This document shows positions 1-5,890 of a stretch of 7,724 nt of DNA, piece after piece. Position 1 is the stretch's first letter, and every line of letters starts with the position of its first letter. The notes below the pieces were generated by a model. That model searched no databases, was not told where the DNA came from, and saw only the letters and a list, made by a program, of their open reading frames with translations. Origin of the DNA: a bacterium (GTDB lineage: Bacteria > Elusimicrobiota > Elusimicrobia > Elusimicrobiales > UBA9959); the NCBI GenBank assembly GCA_021812825.1, contig JAKAMO010000108.1, positions 1-7,724 on the forward strand. Reading direction: 5' to 3'. A program made the translations under genes and the position numbers.

Positions 1-580
1 CTCCAAGTATATCGGCGAGACCGAGGAGAACCTGCGCAAGGCGCTGGCCACCGTGGAGCGCCTGGCCCCGGTCTGCCTGTGGATAGACGAGATAGAGAAG
101 ATCTTCGCCGCCTCCTCCGGCGACATAGACGGCGGCGTCTCAAAGCGCGTGCTGGGCACCATGCTGACCTGGATGCAGGAGCGCAAGGACCGCTCGTTCA
201 TCGCCGCCACCTCCAACGACATCAACAACCTGCCGCCCGAGCTGCTGCGCAAGGGCCGCTTCGACGAGATCTTCTTCGCGGACCTGCCGGACCCGGCCGC
301 GCGCGGGGAGATACTCGCCATACACCTGCGCAAGCGCGGGCTGAAGCCGGAGGATTTCGACGTGCCCGCGCTGGCCGCGGCCTGCGGGGGCTTCAGCGGC
401 GCCGAAATAGAGCAGGCGGTCATAGCCGCGCTCTACAGCGCCTCCGGCGCCGGCGAGAAGATCTCCTCCTCACACGTGATGGAGCAGATAAAGCTGACCA
501 GGCCGCTCTCCGTCATCAAGGCGGAGGCCGTGGATTTCCTTCGCAACTGGGCCAAAGAGCGGGATATACTCCCCGTCTGA
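1..580 (+). CDS. Ycf46-like AAA+ ATPase, C-terminal part (5' end outside window)
   Basis: This is the 3' part of a AAA+ ATPase gene; the reading frame is open from base 2, so 192 residues are visible. A GTG at 53 is internal, because the upstream codons already encode the conserved SKYIGETEENLRKAL segment that follows Walker A in this family. Seen, numbering from base 2: Walker B CLWIDE (about 25-30) with the catalytic Glu, sensor 1 ATSND (about 69-73), the LRKGRFDE arginine-finger region (about 82-89) and the GFSGAEIEQA sensor-2/lid motif (about 130-139). The combination of LTWMQE, GRFDEIFF and GFSGAEIEQA matches the Ycf46 subfamily rather than FtsH or Cdc48. No C-terminal peptidase follows. 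Ycf46-like proteins are soluble, poorly characterised ATPases linked in cyanobacteria to inorganic-carbon responses. Walker A lies outside the window. The next gene is convergent, so this one ends its transcription unit here. Confidence 0.9.
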   Translation, partial: SKYIGETEENLRKALATVERLAPVCLWIDEIEKIFAASSGDIDGGVSKRVLGTMLTWMQERKDRSFIAATSNDINNLPPELLRKGRFDEIFFADLPDPAARGEILAIHLRKRGLKPEDFDVPALAAACGGFSGAEIEQAVIAALYSASGAGEKISSSHVMEQIKLTRPLSVIKAEAVDFLRNWAKERDILPV

Positions 581-631
581 CAATCCGCAGAAGCGGCCCG
601 TCCGGCGGCCCTGCTGGCGTCATCGACCCTC

Positions 632-928
632 TCAACCGGCGCCTGAGCCCGCTTCCCTCAGCTTGCTCACCCACAGGGCGAGTTCCGCCAGGTCCAGCTC
701 GCCTATTTCCGGGAACCCGCCTGCCGCGGCCAGCACCTTCACCGTGGCTCCCTTGCCGCCGAACCCCAGCAGGGCTATGGCCCTGCCGCAGTAGCGCACC
801 TCGTAGGCCGCGCCGCCCCCGCCGTAGAAGTCCGGCCAGCTAAGCGAGCGGTAGATGTAGGCGCGCAGCGCGCCCGCCCGCGTGGCCCTGTAAGAGTCTC
901 CCGCCCATTCCTTGACCTTCCATCTCAT
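632..928 (-). CDS. Small hypothetical protein, 98 aa
   Basis: I do not recognise a family for this protein. The frame runs from ATG (928-926) to TGA (634-632) and its codons show the same third-position G/C preference, with AGG and ATA present, as the neighbouring genes, which supports real coding. The sequence is rich in aromatic residues (four Trp and several Tyr) in its first half and has glycine clusters (GGGGAAY near residue 37, GFGGKG near 56). The last third (EIGELDLAELALWVSKLRE) looks like an amphipathic helix. There is no signal peptide, membrane span or obvious metal motif. A purine-rich GGGGTGG lies a few bases upstream of the ATG as a modest ribosome site. It is convergent with the AAA+ gene and divergent from the TldD-like operon. 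It is probably a small soluble protein; the function is unknown. Confidence 0.65.
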   Translation of the reverse strand: MRWKVKEWAGDSYRATRAGALRAYIYRSLSWPDFYGGGGAAYEVRYCGRAIALLGFGGKGATVKVLAAAGGFPEIGELDLAELALWVSKLREAGSGAG

Positions 929-955
929 AATACCACCCCGTTCCCTGTCTTCCTG

Positions 956-983
956 GAGATAGCATAGCAGGTCAACCCGTCAA
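956..983 (-). promoter_or_regulatory. Weak candidate promoter for the 98-aa gene
   Basis: On the minus strand TTGACG (983-978) is followed after 16 nt by TATCTC (961-956), about 28 nt ahead of the start codon. The -35 box matches 5 of 6 consensus bases but the -10 only about 3 of 6. The plus strand also shows GGTCAA-CCC-GTCAA here, a short direct repeat that could be a regulator site or chance. Confidence 0.25.
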
Positions 984-1021
984 GGGCCTGTCGGGTCCGC
1001 GACCGCGCGCTTTAACGGCGC

Positions 1022-1056
1022 TAATTTATATACAATTTCATTAATCCAAACGGAGG
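1022..1056 (+). promoter_or_regulatory. -10-like box and ribosome site of the TldD-like operon
   Basis: An AT-rich island (1022-1036) in otherwise GC-rich DNA contains TACAAT at 1031-1036, one mismatch from TATAAT, with overlapping TATATA. No good -35 box lies 16-18 nt upstream; the best nearby is TTTAAC at 1011-1016 with only a 14-nt spacer. GGAGG at 1052-1056 sits 4 nt before the ATG at 1061 and fixes that start. If the -10 call is right, the leader is only about 20 nt long. Confidence 0.45.
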
Positions 1057-1060
1057 ACCG

Positions 1061-2755
1061 ATGCTGAGAACAATCCTGGCCCTGCTGCTTTCTTCGCTGC
1101 CCGCCATTGCCGGCGCCGCCCAGCCCGCCGACCCGGTAATGGACGCCCTTTCCAAGGAGCTGGACCGCTCCTTCAGCGGCCTTAAGAAGGCCGAGAAGGT
1201 GCCGCTCTATTATCTGGGCTACGAGCTGACGGTCTCCACCTACCACCAGATATCGGCCAAACTCGGTGCGCTGGAATACGACGGCGGCTCCGCCGGCGCC
1301 AAGCTGGACATAGACATGCGCGTCAATACGATGGAGCTGGACAATACCCACCAGGTGAAGGGCTCCTCCGCCTGGGGCAGCTACAGCCAGTCCCAGAACC
1401 TGCCCGTGGCGCTGGACGGCGACGAGGACGCGATACGCGCGCGCCTCTGGCAGTACACCGACAAGGCCTACAAGGCCGCGCAGGAGAAATTCACGAAGGT
1501 CAAGATGAACAAGGCCGTCACGGCCGAGGAGGACGACCCGTCCCCCGACTTCTCCGCGGCCCCGCCCGAGAAGTTCTACGAGACGGTCACGCTCAAGCAG
1601 CCGGACCTGGCCGCCTGGCGCGACCGCCTGAAGAGGCTGTCGGCCAGGTTCGAGGGCTATCCGTTCATCTACGACTCCGGCGTCTGGCTCAGCTGGGAGA
1701 ACCAGAACAGGTACCTGGTCAACAGCGACGGCACCCGCGTCAAGACCGGCAACAACTACATAGTGCTGGGCTACTCGCTGATGAGCCGCACCACCGACGG
1801 CATGGACCTCACCCGCGGCGAGCGCTACGCCGGCTCGGACTTCTCCGACCTGCCTTCCGACGACAGGATCATCGCCGACATGGACCGCTCCATAAAGGAG
1901 CTGAAGGCGCTGCTCGCCGCGCCGGTGGTGGACCCGTACAGCGGCCCTGCCATACTGAACGCCCGCGCCGCCGCGGTCTACTTCCACGAGATCATAGGCC
2001 ACAGGCTGGAGGGCCACAGGCAGAAGCAGGAGGACTCCGGCCAGACCTTCGCCAAGAAGGTGGGCCAGAAGGTGACCTCCGACATCATCACCCTCTACGA
2101 CGACCCTGCCGTCAGGGACTTCCGCGGCATACCGCTGCGCGGCTACTACCGCTACGACGACGAGGGCGTGAAGGCCCGGCGCGCCGGGTTGGTGGACCAC
2201 GGCGTGCTGAAGGGCTTCCTGATGAGCCGTTCCCCTATACGGGGCTTCTCCGCCTCCAACGGCCACGGCCGGCGCGAGGCCGGCAACGAGGTGGTCTCGC
2301 GCATGGGCAACACCATCGTCGAGGCCTCCACCTCGGTGCCCTACGCGCAATTGCGCGGGATGCTGATAGAGGAATGCAAGAAGCAGGGCAAGCCTTTCGG
2401 CCTGGTGTTCGACGACATCTCCGGCGGCTTCACCAGGACCAGCCGCGGCAGCGGCCAGACCTTCAAGGTGCTGCCACTGCTGGTCTACAGGGTCTACACC
2501 GACGGCAGGCCCGACGAGGTGGTGCGCGGCGTGGACATAGTGGGCACGCCGCTGACCAGCTTCAGCAAGATAGAGGCCGCCGCCGATGACCCGGACGTGT
2601 TCAACGGCACCTGCGGCGCCGAGTCCGGCTGGGTGCCGGTCTCGGCCGTCTCGCCCAGCCTGCTGCTGGGAGAGATAGAGGTGGAGAAGTCGCAGAAGTC
2701 GCAGCAGAAGCAGCCGGTGCTGCCTCCGCCGACGCCGGAAAAGGGGGCGAAATGA
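1061..2755 (+). CDS. Secreted TldD-like metallopeptidase (HExxxH intact)
   Basis: This 564-residue protein belongs to the TldD/PmbA (TldD/TldE) metallopeptidase family. Seen: a short signal peptide (residues 1-20, MLRTILALLL then a small-residue AIAGAA end), the metal site HEIIGH at 309-314 followed by RLEGH, the family's FRGIPLRGYY and DDEGV segments (354-369), SNGHGR (399-404), and a C-terminal FNGTCG with Cys518 followed by VPVS and SPSLLLGEIEV. In E. coli TldD the two His of HExxxH and a late Cys bind the metal; His309, His314 and Cys518 fit that set. Classic TldD is cytosolic and about 480 residues; this one is exported and about 80 longer, mostly in the N-terminal half, with a Gln/Lys/Pro-rich tail (about 543-564). 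It heads a three-gene operon and overlaps the next gene by ATGA. I infer that it is the catalytic half of an extracytoplasmic TldD/TldE pair; the substrate is unknown. Confidence 0.9.
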   Translation: MLRTILALLLSSLPAIAGAAQPADPVMDALSKELDRSFSGLKKAEKVPLYYLGYELTVSTYHQISAKLGALEYDGGSAGAKLDIDMRVNTMELDNTHQVKGSSAWGSYSQSQNLPVALDGDEDAIRARLWQYTDKAYKAAQEKFTKVKMNKAVTAEEDDPSPDFSAAPPEKFYETVTLKQPDLAAWRDRLKRLSARFEGYPFIYDSGVWLSWENQNRYLVNSDGTRVKTGNNYIVLGYSLMSRTTDGMDLTRGERYAGSDFSDLPSDDRIIADMDRSIKELKALLAAPVVDPYSGPAILNARAAAVYFHEIIGHRLEGHRQKQEDSGQTFAKKVGQKVTSDIITLYDDPAVRDFRGIPLRGYYRYDDEGVKARRAGLVDHGVLKGFLMSRSPIRGFSASNGHGRREAGNEVVSRMGNTIVEASTSVPYAQLRGMLIEECKKQGKPFGLVFDDISGGFTRTSRGSGQTFKVLPLLVYRVYTDGRPDEVVRGVDIVGTPLTSFSKIEAAADDPDVFNGTCGAESGWVPVSAVSPSLLLGEIEVEKSQKSQQKQPVLPPPTPEKGAK

Positions 2756-4440
2756 GGAACAAGACCATGAGAACCGCGCCTATATACGCTCTCGCCCTTG
2801 CCTCCGTTCTCGCCGCCGGGGCCTCCGCCTCTCTCCCCGAGGGGGACAAGGTCTTCGCGGCCATGAAGGACGAGATGGCCCGCTCGATGGCCAGCCTGGA
2901 CATGGACAACCTCGGCAAGCCGTACTTCATGTCCTACCGCATAGAGGACGGCCACAGCTTCTCGGTGTCCGCCAGCTTCGGCGGCCTGGAGCAGGAGTAC
3001 TCCGGGGACTACCGCCGCCTGCAGGCGGACCTGCGCGTGGGCTCGCCCAAGTTCGACAACAGCCATTTCGCCTCCACCGCCTGGGGGGAGTACCGCACCG
3101 AGTCCGACGGCGCGGTCTCGCTGGACGACAACTACGACGCGCTGCGCTTCGCGCTGTGGAGCGTGACCGACCGGGCCTACAAGAAGGCCCTCGAGACCCT
3201 CTCCAAGAAGAAGGCCTTCGTGGAGTCGCGCAACATCACCGAGCTCTACGACGACCAGAGCCCCGAGCCCGTGCACGAGCTCTACAGGCCGGCGCCGGTG
3301 GAGCGCCTGGACGAGGACCAGTGGAAGAAGGATATCGTGGAGATATCGAAGGTCTTCCTGAAGTACCCGGCCGTCCGCTATTCCGCCGTCAGCGTCGGCT
3401 TCAGCTCGGGCGGCGACCGCTTCCTGAACAGCGAGGGTTCCGCCTACCGGCAGCCCTCCTGCTCCGGCTCCGTCTCCATCAGCGTCTCCGGCTACGCGCC
3501 GGACGGCTTCAGGCTGAACGACTCCTACAGCGAGAGCTTCTGCCTGGCCAAGGACGCGCCTCCCCGGGAGCGGCTGCTGGCCAAGGCGCGCGAGCTGGGC
3601 GAGAACATGACGAAGATGGGCAAGTCGGTCACGCTGAAGGCCTACATAGGGCCGGTGCTGTTCGAGGGTGAGGCCGCCGGCGAGTTCTTCGAGAACCTGC
3701 TGGTCAACAACGTGGCCAACCCGCGCGAGGTCTGGACCGAGAAGAGCCGCTGGTACCAGGACGGCGTGCTGCGCCGCGCCGGCCAGCTGGTGGAGCGCCT
3801 CGGCATGCGCGTGACCTCTCCTTTCCTCAACGTCACGGACGATCCGCTGGCCCGTTATTACGACGGCCGCCCGCTGGCCGGCTTCTACGAGATGGACGAC
3901 GAGGGCGTGCCGGCCCGGAAGATAGAGCTCGTCACCAAGGGCAAGCTGACCGACTATTACCGCTCGCGCGCCGCCACCCGCGACTTTTCCGGTTCCAACG
4001 GCCACGGCCGCGGCGGCCTGGACGAGTACCCGGAGGGCTCGCCGGCCAACGTGTTCATCGTGCCGGAGAAGAACCCCGCCCGCGTGATGCCGCTGGCCGA
4101 GCTTAAGAAGAAGTTCATGGCCCTCTGCAGGGAGGAGGAGCTGGACTACTGCATCCGGGTGGACAGCCTGAACGGCCTGGGCGGCCCGTTCGCCGCGTGG
4201 AAGGTCTACGCGGACGGCCGCGAGGAGCCGGTGCACGGCATAGAGTTCACCGGCGTCACGCTGCGCTCGCTGCGCGATATCGCCGCGGTCTCCACCGAGG
4301 AGGGCGTGTACGGCCTGAACTGGACCACCCCGGGCTCGCTGGTGGCTCCCTCCATACTGGTGGTCGAGATGGAGATAAAGAAGAGCGAGCAGAAGCCCGA
4401 AAAGCTCCCCTACCTGCCGAACCCTTACTTCGCCAGGTGA
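2752..4440 (+). CDS. Secreted TldE/PmbA-like paralogue without metal ligands
   Basis: This 562-residue protein is a paralogue of the preceding gene: both share the order signal peptide, long N-terminal domain, a segment near 298-318, RPLAGFYEMDDEGV (373-386) and SNGHGR (415-420). At the place of HEIIGH it has FENLLV (313-318), so both metal His are lost though the Glu position is kept, and the C-terminal Cys is absent (GLNWTTPGSL instead of FNGTCG). This is the pattern of TldE/PmbA, the non-catalytic partner that completes the TldD heterodimer. The signal peptide is residues 1-27, ending ASA. The ATG at 2752 overlaps the upstream stop as ATGA and has GGGGG 4 nt upstream; an ATG at 2767 preceded by GAGG is an alternative start that keeps the signal peptide. 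Overlap implies translational coupling and matched dosage. Likely role: structural or substrate-binding subunit outside the cytoplasm. Confidence 0.85.
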   Translation: MRNKTMRTAPIYALALASVLAAGASASLPEGDKVFAAMKDEMARSMASLDMDNLGKPYFMSYRIEDGHSFSVSASFGGLEQEYSGDYRRLQADLRVGSPKFDNSHFASTAWGEYRTESDGAVSLDDNYDALRFALWSVTDRAYKKALETLSKKKAFVESRNITELYDDQSPEPVHELYRPAPVERLDEDQWKKDIVEISKVFLKYPAVRYSAVSVGFSSGGDRFLNSEGSAYRQPSCSGSVSISVSGYAPDGFRLNDSYSESFCLAKDAPPRERLLAKARELGENMTKMGKSVTLKAYIGPVLFEGEAAGEFFENLLVNNVANPREVWTEKSRWYQDGVLRRAGQLVERLGMRVTSPFLNVTDDPLARYYDGRPLAGFYEMDDEGVPARKIELVTKGKLTDYYRSRAATRDFSGSNGHGRGGLDEYPEGSPANVFIVPEKNPARVMPLAELKKKFMALCREEELDYCIRVDSLNGLGGPFAAWKVYADGREEPVHGIEFTGVTLRSLRDIAAVSTEEGVYGLNWTTPGSLVAPSILVVEMEIKKSEQKPEKLPYLPNPYFAR

Positions 4441-4444
4441 CCGG

Positions 4445-5260
4445 ATGAAGCCCCTCTCCCTCAAGTTCGCCGCCGCGCTCGTGCTGGGCGCGGCGCTGGC
4501 CTCGGCGGCGGGGAGAGGGGACTACGTCTTCTACTACACCCCCGAATACCTTCGCTTCAGGAAGAGGATAGTGGACGAGTTCAAGAAGACGCCGGCCGGC
4601 CGTTTCAGCGAGTTCGCGCACCGCTCCCGGGCCGACAAGGGCGCCGAGCATAAGGTGATAGCGCTGACCTTCGACGCCTGCACCGGCAAGCCCGGCGGCT
4701 ACAACAAGGAGCTGATAGACTACCTGCGCGAGGAGAGGATCCCCGCCACGCTGTTCGTAACCGGCGTCTGGATAGACCGCAACAAGGAGACCTTCGCGGA
4801 GCTCTCGAAGGACCCGCTGTTCGAGATAGAGAACCACGGCCTGCTGCACCGGCTCTGCTCCACCAGCGGGCGCACGATGTACGGCGTGCGCTCCACCATG
4901 GACCTCTCCGGGGTGATAGACGAGATGGAGCTGAACGCCCGCAAGATACAGCAGCTCACCGGGCGCAGGCCCGTCTTCTTCCGCTCCGCCACCGCCTACA
5001 CCGACGACCTCTCGCGAAAGGTGGCCGAGCGCCTCGGCATGGAGGTGGTCAGCTACGACGTGCTCTCCGGGGACGCGATGAAGGACGACGCCGCGAAGAT
5101 CAGCCGCAATATACTCTCCGGCGCCCGCCACGGCGCCGTGGTCATCATGCACTTCAACCACCCGGAGTGGCCGGAGGTCGCGGCGCTGAAACTGGCCGTG
5201 CCGGAGCTGCGCAAGCGCGGTTTCAACTTCGGCCGCCTCGACAGCTTCACGTTGCGCTGA
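4445..5260 (+). CDS. Secreted polysaccharide deacetylase (NodB domain)
   Basis: This 271-residue protein has a signal peptide (1-22, ALVLGAALASAA) and a NodB-type carbohydrate esterase 4 fold. Motifs in order: ALTFDAC at 73-79 (catalytic Asp77), IPATLFVTG at 99-107, the metal-binding NHGLLH at 130-135 (His131 and His135), FFRSATAY at 178-185 in place of the usual RxPY, VSYDVLSGD near 202-210, and VVIMH at 232-236 with the late catalytic His236. The usual second Asp of TFDD, a metal ligand, is Ala78. The family removes acetyl groups from N-acetylglucosamine polymers such as peptidoglycan; the exact substrate cannot be read here. The start is fixed by AGGTGA at 4435-4440, which overlaps the stop of the upstream gene, and the gap is 4 nt. 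It is the last gene of the TldD-like operon, which suggests wall or envelope processing. Confidence 0.87.
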   Translation: MKPLSLKFAAALVLGAALASAAGRGDYVFYYTPEYLRFRKRIVDEFKKTPAGRFSEFAHRSRADKGAEHKVIALTFDACTGKPGGYNKELIDYLREERIPATLFVTGVWIDRNKETFAELSKDPLFEIENHGLLHRLCSTSGRTMYGVRSTMDLSGVIDEMELNARKIQQLTGRRPVFFRSATAYTDDLSRKVAERLGMEVVSYDVLSGDAMKDDAAKISRNILSGARHGAVVIMHFNHPEWPEVAALKLAVPELRKRGFNFGRLDSFTLR

Positions 5261-5262
5261 CG

Positions 5263-5281
5263 CCGGGCGAAGGCCGGTTTT
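5263..5281 (+). terminator. Weak candidate terminator after the deacetylase gene
   Basis: CCGG (5263-5266) can pair with CCGG (5274-5277) across a 7-nt loop, followed by TTTT. The stem is only 4 bp, so this is a weak intrinsic terminator at best. No stronger one with a T-run follows the operon before 5510, although several larger hairpins do. Confidence 0.2.
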
Positions 5282-5310
5282 AATGTTCCAGAATATTATG
5301 GCCTGTCACG

Positions 5311-5371
5311 GATAAGCCGCATAGCGGCTTTCCTGGCCTATGGCCGTGCCGCATCGGAAGCTATGCTTATC
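5311..5371. repeat. Nested inverted repeats with two exclusive foldings
   Basis: AAGCCGC (5314-5320) and GCGGCTT (5324-5330) form a 7-bp hairpin with a 3-nt loop. Alternatively GATAAGC plus ATAGC (5311-5325, with CGC bulged) can pair with GCTATGCTTATC (5360-5371) to make a 12-bp stem enclosing a GGCC-TAT-GGCC hairpin (5335-5345). The two foldings share bases and cannot coexist. There is no gene directly downstream for a switch to act on. Confidence 0.55.
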
Positions 5372-5401
5372 AAGCGGCCGCGGCCCCGGCGGGGAACTGT
5401 C

Positions 5402-5426
5402 GCTGTGCGCTGTCACAGCGCACAGC
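5402..5426. repeat. Perfect 11-bp palindrome with 3-nt loop
   Basis: GCTGTGCGCTG (5402-5412) is followed by TCA and its exact complement CAGCGCACAGC (5416-5426). No T-run follows on either strand, so an intrinsic terminator is unlikely. A smaller CCCC-GGC-GGGG palindrome lies just upstream at 5384-5394. Confidence 0.75.
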
Positions 5427-5433
5427 TCCATCC

Positions 5434-5460
5434 GGCGTTTTCGCTTGCGATGAAAACGCC
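5434..5460. repeat. Perfect 9-bp palindrome with internal TCGC/GCGA
   Basis: GGCGTTTTC (5434-5442) pairs with GAAAACGCC (5452-5460) around a 9-nt loop. The shorter TCGC-TT-GCGA (5441-5450) is an alternative hairpin nested at the tip. It starts 7 nt after the previous palindrome and ends 4 nt before the next. Confidence 0.7.
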
Positions 5461-5464
5461 TTGC

Positions 5465-5508
5465 GGCCAGTTATGAGGCATAAATATGCCTCATAAAAAA
5501 ATCTGGCC
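5465..5508. repeat. Two-tier palindrome: 12-bp stem flanked by GGCCAG/CTGGCC
   Basis: TTATGAGGCATA (5471-5482) and TATGCCTCATAA (5485-5496) are perfect complements separated by AA. An outer GGCCAG (5465-5470) pairs with CTGGCC (5503-5508), leaving the A-rich AAAAAT unpaired on one side. The element is AT-rich in a GC-rich setting and ends 7 nt before the -35 box of the following promoter. It could be an operator, and its A-tract could also act as an UP-type element. Confidence 0.75.
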
Positions 5509-5515
5509 TCACCCC

Positions 5516-5544
5516 TTGACAAGTCAACTTTCGTCTGTTATATT
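5516..5544 (+). promoter_or_regulatory. Near-consensus extended sigma-70-type promoter of the ncRNA candidate
   Basis: TTGACA (5516-5521) matches the -35 consensus exactly. After a 17-nt spacer comes TATATT (5539-5544), preceded by TG at 5536-5537 as in extended -10 promoters. An A-tract (5495-5501) lies where an UP element would be, about 50 nt before the predicted start near 5551. The -35 box is also half of TTGAC-AA-GTCAA (5516-5527), a small palindrome that a repressor could use. This is by far the strongest promoter-like sequence in the window. Confidence 0.8.
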
Positions 5545-5578
5545 ACTTATGTAGTCTTGCTCTCTTAATGGTGCGCCG

Positions 5579-5614
5579 GCGGTCTCAGTAGCGGTTTCGG
5601 TCGCGGTGTCGGGG
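5579..5614 (+). repeat. Three imperfect 12-nt tandem units
   Basis: GCGGTCTCAGTA, GCGGTTTCGGTC and GCGGTGTCGGGG follow one another directly (5579-5590, 5591-5602, 5603-5614), sharing GCGGTNTC. They lie near the 5' end of the ncRNA candidate. A related GCGGTCGCGGT occurs at its other end (about 5849-5858). Similarity is limited to about 7-9 positions per pair. Confidence 0.45.
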
Positions 5615-5890
5615 TTCGGCCCCGCCCGGCGCGTGTCTCCCCCAGGTTCGCGGCCCGCTCTCGCGCGGCGTCTTGCGGCGCCCGCTTCGGTCCGGCGGTG
5701 CGGCGTTCCGGGGAGTGTCTTGGCCCGTCTCCCGCCGTTGCGGCGGCGCGCGGCCGGGTTCCTGGTGAGGCGGCCCGCCCGGCGCGGCGGCGTCCCTACC
5801 CCTGGGTCGGTGACCGGCTGTCCGGTTGCCCGTGTGCGGTGTGCGTTGCGGTCGCGGTAAAAACTAGAGTACGGCTTCGGCCGATAGAGA

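Noticed and set aside
980..2350. Long minus-strand open frame opposite the TldD-like gene
   Set aside because: Antisense shadow of a GC-rich gene; no recognisable motifs, while the plus strand has a full TldD domain.
2494..4464. Minus-strand open frame of 656 codons opposite the TldE-like gene
   Set aside because: Same shadow effect; the protein is low-complexity Val/Leu/Ala/Gly/Arg without domain motifs and would cover the operon junctions.
5402..5426. Intrinsic terminator of the deacetylase operon
   Set aside because: The stem is strong but neither strand has a following T-run.
5261..5510. CRISPR array or insertion sequence
   Set aside because: There are no regularly spaced direct repeats, no transposase frame and no matching terminal inverted repeats.
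5516..5527. FNR or CRP box at TTGACAAGTCAA
   Set aside because: FNR sites have TTGAT with a 4-nt spacer; here the spacer is 2 nt and the last base of each half differs. The pattern is kept only as a generic palindrome.
5606..5860. Open frame of 84 codons with a GTG start, rich in Arg, Pro and Ala
   Set aside because: Stop codons need A, and the tract has almost none, so long open frames are expected by chance. Composition is unlike the real genes here, with no Lys and no Ile, and it has no clear ribosome site.
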